From Chitinophagaceae bacterium (GTDB taxonomy: Bacteria > Bacteroidota > Bacteroidia > Chitinophagales > Chitinophagaceae), in assembly GCA_025924755.1 (NCBI GenBank), contig JAICHT010000120.1, positions 1 through 10,063 on the forward strand: a DNA stretch of 10,063 nucleotides. The letters run 5' to 3'. The translations under genes and the position numbers were made by a program. Under the pieces are notes generated by a model. The model saw only the letters and a program-made list of their open reading frames with translations. It was not told the origin of the DNA and ran no database searches. Positions 1 to 6,220 of this stretch are shown here, piece after piece. The first letter of the stretch is position 1, and the number at the start of each line of letters is the position of its first letter.

Positions 1-479
1 CACGCCATTTCGCGTTCGCCGGTACCATAGTCAGGCGCAGGTACATCTGTGCCGGGACCAATAAAATTTTTCTTTACTAATTCGGACGTATACCTTCTTG
101 TTATTTTTTCCAGTTCGTATACGGAATATTTATGCGGGCTGATTTTAATACCACCTTTGCCGCCGCCAAAAGGCACGTTTACGATAGCACATTTGTAGGT
201 CATTAACGCAGCCAGGGCCATTACTTCATCCTGGTTTACTTCTGATGCAAAGCGGATACCGCCTTTGCAGGGTGTTTTGTGCTGAGAGTGCTGCACCCGG
301 TACGCTTCAATAACTTCAATGCGTCCATCATCCATCTTTACCGGAAACTTCATACGGTACACCGCGTTACAGGCTTTTATTTGTTCCAATACTCCCGGAT
401 CCCATTTTGTGTACGTAGCTGCTTTATCAAAACTTTCGTTGACACTGGCATAAAAACTATGTTCTGCAATCGTTGACAT
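1..479 (-). CDS. gdhA: Glutamate dehydrogenase (Glu/Leu/Phe/Val family), N-terminal part, cut by the window edge
   Basis: The cytoplasmic enzyme interconverts glutamate and 2-oxoglutarate plus ammonia using NAD(P). The first 159 residues are present; the gene continues past the left edge, so the nucleotide-binding half is missing from view. Translation of the minus strand from the ATG at 477-479 shows the substrate-binding domain with all the expected signatures: CKGGIRF (Lys72), a lysine in MTYKCAI (Lys96), the glycine-rich PFGGGKGG (catalytic Lys108) and GTDVPAPDYGT (Asp145). These correspond to the substrate and catalytic lysines and the aspartate known in hexameric glutamate dehydrogenases. 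Leucine and phenylalanine dehydrogenases share the fold, but GTDVPAPDYGT and the N-terminal sequence favour a glutamate enzyme. The start lies only 18 bp after the ccmD stop, so co-transcription with the ccm genes is likely. The cofactor preference cannot be read from this half. Confidence 0.93.
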   Translation of the reverse strand, partial: MSTIAEHSFYASVNESFDKAATYTKWDPGVLEQIKACNAVYRMKFPVKMDDGRIEVIEAYRVQHSQHKTPCKGGIRFASEVNQDEVMALAALMTYKCAIVNVPFGGGKGGIKISPHKYSVYELEKITRRYTSELVKKNFIGPGTDVPAPDYGTGEREMA

Positions 480-497
480 TTGATACTATTTACAGAT

Positions 498-731
498 TTA
501 TAAATGTTGATTTAAAGATTCTTTTTCCAGTCTGGTTATTTTTTTATCTATGCGAATGAGGTAAAGAAACAAACCAATAAAAATGGTGACTACTACAGCT
601 ACTACTACATATATTTTACCGTTGCTGCGCATTACGTCGGCCATTTCTGCGGAGTCGCCGCTGGTGTTTTGCGCCAGCACCCAAAGGTTTAACAGGCAAA
701 AAATGGAACCGAACAATATTCTTCGTATCAT
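498..731 (-). CDS. ccmD: CcmD-like small membrane protein of cytochrome c biogenesis
   Basis: This 77-residue protein has a cleavable-looking signal sequence (residues 1-20, MIRR then a hydrophobic run ending VLAQ), a short polar stretch, one transmembrane helix at about 40-59, and a charged cytoplasmic tail (IDKKITRLEKE). Small size, one helix and a tail resembling a short basic/acidic coiled coil match the CcmD family, in which the protein helps release holo-CcmE from the CcmABC heme-handling complex. Sequence conservation in this family is weak, so the call rests mainly on topology and position: its ATG overlaps the ccmC stop by 4 bp (ATGA), implying translational coupling. In the Bacteroidota version the signal peptide makes it longer than the proteobacterial protein. 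I see no alternative start that fits better. Confidence 0.75.
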   Translation of the reverse strand: MIRRILFGSIFCLLNLWVLAQNTSGDSAEMADVMRSNGKIYVVVAVVVTIFIGLFLYLIRIDKKITRLEKESLNQHL

Positions 732-1423
732 GATTTAAATAAGGTTTTTTCTTTTAAAAGCGCTAGCCGAATTTTTATAGTGCTGATCCAAACTCCTAAT
801 AAGGTCCATCCCAAAAAAGCCGGATACATTACTAAACGGACATTATTGTCGGCCGATTTAAAATCCAGGGCCGGGTTGCCTTCGCTGCCGCCGGGATGCA
901 GGCTGGGCAACAATCGGGGGAGTATCCAAATAGTAGGAAATAAAAAGGCAAATGCAAAAATATTATACACCGCACTGATCCGTGCTTTTTTATCAATATC
1001 AGTAATGGAATCGCGTAGTACTAAATAAGCAAAATAAATCAGCAACGCTATAGCGGCGCCTATCAGCTTCGGTTCTTTAGCAATCAAGCTAAAGGTATTG
1101 GCAGTTTTATGCGGGTCGGCCCAGGTGTACGACATCCAGATAGAACCGGTGGCATAGCCCAAAATTCCAAATACAATACCTACTACGGCATATTGCCGCG
1201 ATGCGTTGTCGTGCCTTAGGTTGTTGGTGTTTAAATATTTTATGGCCTGGATTACTGACACAGTAAACAGCGTCATCATACAAAACCACATACCCACGTG
1301 GTAATATACATTGCGGATGGTTTCCTGTAACTGAGGAAGATGCGGTACGTTAGCTAACAAGCCGGCTGTAAAAGCATAGATCAACAACACCATGCTTAAA
1401 ATTTTCCACCACCATTTTTTCAT
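728..1423 (-). CDS. ccmC: Cytochrome c biogenesis protein CcmC (CcsA/CcmC heme-handling family)
   Basis: This inner-membrane protein binds heme and presents it for attachment to the chaperone CcmE. I place the start at the ATG at 1421-1423 (MKKWWWK, 231 residues). An in-frame ATG at 1444 would add MQLHFVC, a less typical start. About six hydrophobic segments are visible. The two external histidines that ligate heme in CcmC are present: His42 in VYYHVGMW and His176 in PSLHPGG. ARISAVYNIFAF and NVRLVMYPAFLGW are also typical. The odd part is the tryptophan-rich loop: after GSIWMSYTW the expected G-x-WW-x-x-DPK pattern is replaced by ADPHKTANTFSLIAKEPK, longer and without the tandem tryptophans. 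The frame is intact on both sides, so I take it as a functional variant. The gene lies 99 bp downstream of ccmB and overlaps ccmD by 4 bp. Confidence 0.9.
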   Translation of the reverse strand: MKKWWWKILSMVLLIYAFTAGLLANVPHLPQLQETIRNVYYHVGMWFCMMTLFTVSVIQAIKYLNTNNLRHDNASRQYAVVGIVFGILGYATGSIWMSYTWADPHKTANTFSLIAKEPKLIGAAIALLIYFAYLVLRDSITDIDKKARISAVYNIFAFAFLFPTIWILPRLLPSLHPGGSEGNPALDFKSADNNVRLVMYPAFLGWTLLGVWISTIKIRLALLKEKTLFKS

Positions 1424-1476
1424 ACATACAAAGTGCAATTGCATAAGAGCAGGTGCAACGATAAAAAATCTGCCTG

Positions 1477-1484
1477 CAAAATTA
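1477..1484 (-). promoter_or_regulatory. Possible Bacteroidota -7 box upstream of ccmC
   Basis: On the minus strand this octamer reads TAATTTTG, an exact match to the Bacteroidota -7 consensus TAnnTTTG, in the 99-bp gap between ccmB and ccmC. A start site a few bases downstream would give a leader of roughly 45-50 nt to the ATG at 1423. I could not find a convincing TTG-type -33 element at the usual distance. An AT-rich octamer can occur by chance, so this is a candidate internal promoter only. Confidence 0.3.
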
Positions 1485-1522
1485 AGGAGGATGCGGCTTA
1501 GGCCGGTAAATTTCTGTATAAA

Positions 1523-2179
1523 CTAATCTTTCCATAAGAATGGAAACAATATAATAGAAAGCATAATGACCATACCATCCAGCGCTACCAATAGTAAAAC
1601 TGTGGTTACGGGAAACGTTAACAGATCGCTAAATGCCGTTTTTGATACACGCATCAGCAGCATTAGTTCCGGTATTATAATTGGAAAACCCAATATGGCC
1701 ATGATGGCTGCGTTTTGCTGCGCCTTGGCTGCAATAGCAGCCAAAAAGCTAAATACCAAGCTCAATCCCCAACCGCCCAAAAGTACAACGCCTATAAACT
1801 GCGCTGTTTTTTGTGCCGGGTTGCCCAAGAAAATGGTAAACAGTAAAATACTTAAGGCACTCATTGCCAGCATCAACAATGTATTAAATAATAACTTGGC
1901 CAGTACAAAGTTTTGCGGACTTACTATAGACTGATAATACAACATCCGGCTGCGGCTCTCCTGCAAAAAACTTTTTGCTACGGCGTTGATGCAAATAAAG
2001 AGTTGGATGACCCAAAACAACCCGTTCCATACGTTGGCTTCCGGTTCTTCAATAGCCATATACAGCACAAAAAGCGTAGAGGCTACATATAGCACAATAC
2101 CATAAAACGAATACTGCTGGCGGATTTCCAGAAGCAAATCTTTTTTAAATAAGGTCCATATTTGAGTAAGATTTTTCAT
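1523..2179 (-). CDS. ccmB: Heme exporter protein CcmB (ABC-type permease subunit)
   Basis: CcmB is the membrane subunit of the CcmABC complex, whose ATP hydrolysis by CcmA drives release of heme-loaded CcmE during cytochrome c maturation. The 218 residues match the usual family length of about 220. The N-terminus is cytoplasmic and charged (FKKDLLLEIRQQ), followed by about six hydrophobic helices (roughly residues 24-42, 52-68, 93-118, 127-150, 157-175 and 189-213). The short stretches FLQESRSRMLYYQ and GFPIIIPELML are characteristic of CcmB. The start ATG at 2177-2179 is the natural one: the open frame is full-length from it and the gap to tdk is 67 bp. ccmC and ccmD follow on the same strand, but no ccmA ATPase gene lies beside it in this window. 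Confidence 0.92.
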   Translation of the reverse strand: MKNLTQIWTLFKKDLLLEIRQQYSFYGIVLYVASTLFVLYMAIEEPEANVWNGLFWVIQLFICINAVAKSFLQESRSRMLYYQSIVSPQNFVLAKLLFNTLLMLAMSALSILLFTIFLGNPAQKTAQFIGVVLLGGWGLSLVFSFLAAIAAKAQQNAAIMAILGFPIIIPELMLLMRVSKTAFSDLLTFPVTTVLLLVALDGMVIMLSIILFPFLWKD

Positions 2180-2246
2180 TGAGTTTTCAATCGCTATAAA
2201 CTAATAATGAGTAATAACATACTTTTTTTAAAAATTTAATTACCGG

Positions 2247-2825
2247 CTAATCCAGTATTCCATCTAAGTTGTAACAAATGCGGCAGCGTGGTTCGTACAC
2301 ATTTTTTTCTCCCAGCATAATCTGGTCTTCATTGGGTATTTTGCGGTAGGAGTAATTGGCAATATTGCCGCATTTTACACAAATAGCATGAAGCTTGGTT
2401 ACATGATCGGCTTTGGCCATCAAAAAAGGCATTTGCCCGAAAGGCTTTGCTAAATAATCCATATCCAGCCCTGCTACTATTACCCGCACTCCCTGTGTAG
2501 CCAGCTCATCACATACATTAGGCAACTCGTCATCAAAAAACTGGGCTTCATCTATGCCTATTACATCGGCGCCCTGCGCCAGTAATAATATTTTTTGAGA
2601 ATTATCTATAGGCGTTGATAATATAGCATTTTCATCGTGTGAAATGATCTTTATCTCATCAAAACGGGTATCAATAGCGGGCTTAAAAATTTCCACTTTC
2701 AGGTTGGCAATCTTAGCACGCTTTAACCGCCGGATCAATTCTTCGGTTTTTCCCGAAAACATAGATCCACAAATCACTTCTATATATCCCCTTCGCTCGC
2801 CTTTAATATTGGGTTCAATAAACAT
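2247..2825 (-). CDS. tdk: Thymidine kinase, type II (TK1-like)
   Basis: This cytoplasmic enzyme phosphorylates thymidine to dTMP with ATP in the pyrimidine salvage pathway. From the ATG at 2823-2825 the protein has 192 residues, the usual size for bacterial TK1-type enzymes, and begins MFIEPNIKGERRG, a typical Bacteroidota start. The frame stays open upstream to an ATG at 2939, but those 38 extra residues (CEVKITNSLPHELRQ and so on) resemble no kinase sequence. Motifs in order: P-loop GSMFSGKT (20-27); IGIDEAQFF with the putative catalytic Glu93; GLDMDY (119-124); and the zinc site formed by CVKC (Cys149, Cys152) and CRIC (Cys181, Cys184). All key residues are present. It reads toward ccmB, which starts 67 bp after its stop, and is divergent from the gene at 2940. 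No terminator hairpin is evident between tdk and ccmB. Confidence 0.96.
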   Translation of the reverse strand: MFIEPNIKGERRGYIEVICGSMFSGKTEELIRRLKRAKIANLKVEIFKPAIDTRFDEIKIISHDENAILSTPIDNSQKILLLAQGADVIGIDEAQFFDDELPNVCDELATQGVRVIVAGLDMDYLAKPFGQMPFLMAKADHVTKLHAICVKCGNIANYSYRKIPNEDQIMLGEKNVYEPRCRICYNLDGILD

Positions 2826-2939
2826 TAATAAATATTTATACCTTGTTTGTCTAAGTTCGTGTGGTAAACTGTTAGTAATTTTAACCTCACAAGTTATTGT
2901 ACTAACCAATTTTTTAGCGGCTAAAAGTACCATAAACAA

Positions 2940-3749
2940 ATGGAACGAGTTCAGGTTCTTATAGATAAATTAGTAGAGCAAAAGCAGCAAAGCGCCAAAG
3001 CGGCGCAAATGCTGGTTACCGTACAGCTCTTGCAAAAAGAATTGCAGATGGAGCAACAGAAAGCCAGTGTGTCGGGTAGTGCCAAAGTTTCTGTAGTGAT
3101 GCCGGGCAATGCTTCTGCTCAAATTATACGCGAGCCGGTGATTGCAACAACTGTTGCCCAACCTCAAAAGCAAGAAGAACAAGAAGAAATACCAACTCCA
3201 GCTGCCATGGCTCCAAAGCCGGAAGTGGCACCAGAGCCTGTCGGGGAATATATATTTCAAAAACCGGTTATAAACTATACCAGGCCGGTAAAAACCCGTG
3301 AAGAAGCGGCGCAGCCGGCATCGCATTCCAAGTTTGATATGAATGATTCTGCCTACCTGCCTTTTGACCCGGTAGCGGAGACGCCAACCTTGCTGCAGCA
3401 CCAGCCTAAAAAAGAGCTTCACGAAGTAATTGCTTCTCCTAACGAACAGCCTTCCTTAAACGACAGGCTGAAGCAGGAAAAAACAGAATTGGGACAAGTG
3501 TTAAAAGAAGCTCCCATCAAAGATTTGCGAAAAGCAGTGGGCATTAATGACAAGTTTGTTTTTGTAAATGAATTATTCAGGGGTGATGAAGCTATGTACG
3601 ACCGCAGCATGAAAACCATCAACGGTTTTCATATACTGCCTGAAGCGGAATACTGGATCAACCGTGAATTAAAGGTAAAGCTGGGCTGGAATGATAGTAA
3701 AGATGTGGTACAGCATTTTTATCAATTGGTAAGAAGACGGTTTGCCTGA
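2940..3749 (+). CDS. Uncharacterised protein with helical N-terminus, low-complexity linker and conserved-looking C-terminal domain
   Basis: I cannot assign a function. The 269 residues fall into three parts. Residues 1-45 are an amphipathic, probably coiled-coil helix rich in Gln, Lys and Glu (LIDKLVEQKQQ, QLLQKELQMEQQK). Residues about 46-165 are a Pro/Glu/Ala/Gln-rich segment of low complexity, likely disordered. Residues about 171-269 form a compact, charged, probably all-helical domain starting SLNDRLKQEK and containing APIKDLRKAVGINDKFVFVNE, ELFRGDEAMYDRSM and EAEYWINRELKVKLGW. From memory, similar C-terminal domains occur in Bacteroidota proteins annotated only as hypothetical. There is no signal peptide or membrane helix, so it should be cytoplasmic. 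It is divergent from tdk across a 114-bp gap, with ATAAAC just ahead of the ATG. Its end overlaps the 3' end of waaA by 28 bp. Codon use looks like that of its neighbours. Confidence 0.85.
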   Translation: MERVQVLIDKLVEQKQQSAKAAQMLVTVQLLQKELQMEQQKASVSGSAKVSVVMPGNASAQIIREPVIATTVAQPQKQEEQEEIPTPAAMAPKPEVAPEPVGEYIFQKPVINYTRPVKTREEAAQPASHSKFDMNDSAYLPFDPVAETPTLLQHQPKKELHEVIASPNEQPSLNDRLKQEKTELGQVLKEAPIKDLRKAVGINDKFVFVNELFRGDEAMYDRSMKTINGFHILPEAEYWINRELKVKLGWNDSKDVVQHFYQLVRRRFA

Positions 3750-5026
3750 ATATACGTAACGATGGCATGGGTAGCACCGATGTTTTCAGCTACAAAACTG
3801 GCTGATGCGTTGGATGCATTTGTATATTGTGACTGGCTCTGAAACAGGTTTTTTAATATCTGTTGTAACTGCATGTTGTCTGCTATACTAAATGCCCCGC
3901 CTTGCTGTACAAGTGCCACTGCTTCTGCATATTTTTCATAGTTAGTGCCTATAATAACCGGCTTGCCATACACGGCTGCTTCCAGTATATTATGGATACC
4001 ACTTTTGGTGAATCCACCTCCTACATAACTTATCGTGGCATAATAATATAATCGCGAAAGCATACCCACATTATCAATAATTAATACTCTTGCATGTTGA
4101 AGTCTTTGTTGCGACAAAGAATTTTTGCAATCAGAATAAAGGATACTATTGTTAAAAAGCTGTTGAATCCTTGCTAAATTTTCCGGAGTAATTTCATGGG
4201 GTGCTATAATCAGTTTACACTCTATAGGAGAAGCATTCAGGTAATCTGACAATAGTTTTTCATCAGAAGCCCACGTACTGCCGGCTACTATTGTTTTATT
4301 ATCTGCAATAAATTCTTCTATAAAAGGAATATCCGTAAAGTTCTTTTTAATGGCGTCTACCCGGTCAAAGCGGGTATCACCACTGATGCTGCAATGCTGA
4401 ATAGAATGGGCTTTTAAAAGTTGCAGCGAAGCAGCATCCTGCACAAAAATATGCGTAAAAAAATGCAATATCTTTTTGTAAAAGCCTCCATACCATTTAA
4501 AAAAAGCCTGGTATGGCCGGAATACACTTGATATTAAAAGCAGCGGAATATTGCGTTTATGAATTTCTTTTAAATGGTAGTACCAGAAATCGTACTTGGA
4601 GAAAATCACAAGGATTGGTTTTACGGCATCTAAAAAAGCAGCAGCATTTCTTTTTGTGTCTAATGGAAGATAGGTTATGGTATCTGCATGTTTATAATTC
4701 CTGGCTGCTTTAAATCCGGATGGTGAAAAAAAACTTACAATAATCTGATAGTGCGGAAAGCCTTCTTTCAAACTTTCAATTACCGGCTTTGCCTGTTCAA
4801 ACTCTCCGGCAGAGGCGGCATGTACCCAAATAGCAGGTTGTGTTAAATTAATTTTAGCGGGTAAACCGGCTATTAAATTTTTACGGCCCTTAATCCATTC
4901 TTGCGCTTTTGGGTTCCATAAAGCAGCTATACGAACACCTGCATAGTAAAGAAAAATAAAAATCTGGTATAGGATAATCAAGGCTTTAAAGTTAAAATGC
5001 GGCCAAACAAATATAAAAGCAAACAT
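3722..5026 (-). CDS. waaA: 3-deoxy-D-manno-octulosonic acid (Kdo) transferase, GT30 family
   Basis: WaaA transfers Kdo from CMP-Kdo to lipid A precursor on the cytoplasmic face of the inner membrane, the first step of core assembly. Evidence is an N-terminal membrane anchor (LIILYQIFIFLYYAGVRIAAL), the acceptor-domain motif VHAASAGEFEQA with the putative catalytic glutamate (Glu75 from this start), SKYDFWYYHL, SGDTRFDRV, GSTWASDEKLL, APHEITPENL and the C-terminal donor-binding signature YVGGGFTKSGIHNILEAAVYG. The start is uncertain. ATG at 5024-5026 gives 434 residues with an unusual MFAFIFVWPHFNF prefix. A TTG at 4979-4981 gives 396-419-type family spacing (419 residues) and starts exactly at the anchor. 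A further in-frame ATG at 5095 would run into the divergent neighbour. The 3' end overlaps the uncharacterised gene at 2940-3749. Divergence from the sugar operon fits a shared envelope-glycan role. Confidence 0.93.
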   Translation of the reverse strand: MFAFIFVWPHFNFKALIILYQIFIFLYYAGVRIAALWNPKAQEWIKGRKNLIAGLPAKINLTQPAIWVHAASAGEFEQAKPVIESLKEGFPHYQIIVSFFSPSGFKAARNYKHADTITYLPLDTKRNAAAFLDAVKPILVIFSKYDFWYYHLKEIHKRNIPLLLISSVFRPYQAFFKWYGGFYKKILHFFTHIFVQDAASLQLLKAHSIQHCSISGDTRFDRVDAIKKNFTDIPFIEEFIADNKTIVAGSTWASDEKLLSDYLNASPIECKLIIAPHEITPENLARIQQLFNNSILYSDCKNSLSQQRLQHARVLIIDNVGMLSRLYYYATISYVGGGFTKSGIHNILEAAVYGKPVIIGTNYEKYAEAVALVQQGGAFSIADNMQLQQILKNLFQSQSQYTNASNASASFVAENIGATHAIVTYIQANRLLTN

Positions 5027-5027
5027 A
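5020..5027 (-). promoter_or_regulatory. Possible -7 box for waaA, overlapping its putative ATG
   Basis: On the minus strand this reads TATGTTTG, an exact TAnnTTTG match. Its internal ATG is the putative waaA start at 5024-5026. If this box is used, transcription would begin downstream of that ATG and the TTG at 4981 would be the likely start, with a leader of about 30 nt. No clear -33 TTG element is visible, so the call is tentative. Confidence 0.35.
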
Positions 5028-5046
5028 CACCCTGTGCTTATTTTAT

Positions 5047-5054
5047 TATTTTTG
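5047..5054 (+). promoter_or_regulatory. Likely -7 box of the sugar-nucleotide operon
   Basis: The octamer TATTTTTG matches the Bacteroidota -7 consensus TAnnTTTG exactly and lies 26 bp before the ATG at 5081 of the first operon gene, leaving a short leader of about 20 nt. It sits in the 54-bp gap between the divergent waaA and aminotransferase genes, the only intergenic space from which this operon could be driven nearby. A -33 TTG element is not obvious. Confidence 0.5.
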
Positions 5055-5080
5055 CGCCACTTATAACTAATAAATTTTTC

Positions 5081-6211
5081 ATGCGTCCCATTCAAATGGT
5101 TGATTTAAAGCAGCAGTATCAAAAGATTAAAGCCGAAGTAGATGCTGCTGTTTTAAGTGTTTTAGAAAGCAGTGCCTTTATTAATGGCCCGCAGGTGCAG
5201 GCGTTTGCCAGGGCATTAGCTACATATAACAACAGCCAGTACGTAATACCTTGCGCAAATGGAACGGATGCTTTGCAAATAGCCATGATGGCACTGAACC
5301 TGCAGCCCGGCGATGAAGTAATAACGCCTTCATTTACCTATATTGCTACTACAGAAGTAATAGCCTTGCTAAAGCTGACGCCGGTTTTTGTAGATGTGCA
5401 GCCCGATACGTTTTGTATAGATCCTGAAGCCATTAGAAAAGCAATCACACCAAAAACGAAAGCCATTGTGCCGGTTCATTTATATGGGCAGGCTGCTAAT
5501 ATGGAAGAAATTATGCAAATAGCCATTGCGCATAATTTGTATGTGATAGAAGACAATGCCCAGGCTATTGGCTGTGATTATTTTTTTACTGATGGTAGGG
5601 TTAAAAAAACTGGTACTATCGGAACGGTGAGCGGCACGTCCTTTTTCCCATCAAAGAATTTAGGCGCTTATGGCGATGGCGGTGCTATGATGACAGATGA
5701 TGAAGCGCTGGCCCTGAAGTTGCAAATGGTGGCCAACCATGGGCAAAGTAAACGCTACTACCACGATATGGTAGGTTGCAACAGCCGGTTAGATACCATA
5801 CAGGCCGCCGTATTGGAAGTGAAGCTGAAATACCTGGATGAATATATAGCCAAAAGAAGAGCCGCTGCCGACTATTATGATGCCGCATTTGCAGCACATC
5901 CAAAATTAAAAACTCCGGCCCGGGCCGCTTACTGTAATCATGTGTTTCATCAGTATACCTTGATAGTAGAAGGTATTGACAGGGATGCATTGAACACGTA
6001 TCTTGCGCAGCATAATATTCCATCCATGATTTATTATCCCGTACCTGCGCACCGGCAAAAAATGTTCGCCAGTTTTAATACTGCTGGCGCCGGTTTGCCA
6101 GTAACTGACTGGCTTACCGAACGGGTGATTTCATTACCCATACACACAGAACTTGAAGAAGCGCAATTAGATTTTATCACCTCTAAAGTTTTAGAGTTCG
6201 CAAGTAAATAA
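5081..6211 (+). CDS. DegT/DnrJ/EryC1/StrS-family nucleotide-sugar aminotransferase, WbpE-like
   Basis: This PLP-dependent enzyme transfers an amino group, usually from glutamate, to a keto-sugar nucleotide. The ATG at 5081 gives 376 residues starting MRPIQMVDLKQQY, the normal family start; the upstream in-frame ATG at 4997 would add 28 atypical residues across the promoter region. Motifs: CANGTDALQIA (58-68, cofactor phosphate contact), ITPSFTYIAT (81-90), IEDNAQAIG (156-164, Asp158 for the pyridine nitrogen), SFFPSKNLGAYGDGGA (Lys192 forms the Schiff base) and NSRLDTIQAA (234-243). The overall pattern resembles WbpE/WlbC, the 3-aminotransferases of diacetamido-uronic acid synthesis. That fits a WbpO/TviB-type dehydrogenase three genes downstream, though the 3-keto-forming oxidoreductase is not in the window. 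A VioA or QdtB-like role is also possible. The stop is 9 bp before the next ATG. Confidence 0.92.
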   Translation: MRPIQMVDLKQQYQKIKAEVDAAVLSVLESSAFINGPQVQAFARALATYNNSQYVIPCANGTDALQIAMMALNLQPGDEVITPSFTYIATTEVIALLKLTPVFVDVQPDTFCIDPEAIRKAITPKTKAIVPVHLYGQAANMEEIMQIAIAHNLYVIEDNAQAIGCDYFFTDGRVKKTGTIGTVSGTSFFPSKNLGAYGDGGAMMTDDEALALKLQMVANHGQSKRYYHDMVGCNSRLDTIQAAVLEVKLKYLDEYIAKRRAAADYYDAAFAAHPKLKTPARAAYCNHVFHQYTLIVEGIDRDALNTYLAQHNIPSMIYYPVPAHRQKMFASFNTAGAGLPVTDWLTERVISLPIHTELEEAQLDFITSKVLEFASK

Positions 6212-6213
6212 AC
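6206..6213 (+). promoter_or_regulatory. A-rich leader AAATAAAC before the UDP-glucose dehydrogenase start
   Basis: AAATAAAC ends 7 nt before the ATG at 6221 and overlaps the upstream stop codon. No purine-rich Shine-Dalgarno sequence is seen. The same core occurs ahead of the starts at 7545 and 8533, which suggests an A-rich initiation context rather than chance, though the function is inferred. Confidence 0.3.
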
Positions 6214-6220
6214 ATACATC

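Noticed and set aside
1067..1138. A frameshift in ccmC as the cause of the missing WW motif
   Set aside because: Neither of the other minus-strand frames supplies the missing motif, and the reading frame carries family-typical sequence on both sides, so an intact variant is more likely.
1566..1934. A 122-codon plus-strand open frame opposite ccmB
   Set aside because: It is a by-product of the ccmB codon pattern, while ccmB itself has a clear family match and topology.
2180..2246. A terminator between tdk and ccmB in the AT-rich gap with runs of A and T
   Set aside because: The T-run lacks a convincing GC-containing stem before it; only weak AT pairings are possible.
2826..2939. Promoter boxes for tdk or the divergent gene, for example TAATTTTA at 2876-2883
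   Set aside because: The octamer deviates from TAnnTTTG and the nearest TTTG (2846-2849) is too far upstream for a -33 element; no better candidate was found on either strand.
2970..3422. A 150-codon open frame on the minus strand, antisense to the uncharacterised protein gene
   Set aside because: It mirrors the low-complexity Gln/Pro/Glu-rich segment of the plus-strand gene, has an odd composition rich in Arg, Leu and Phe, and shows no recognisable motif.
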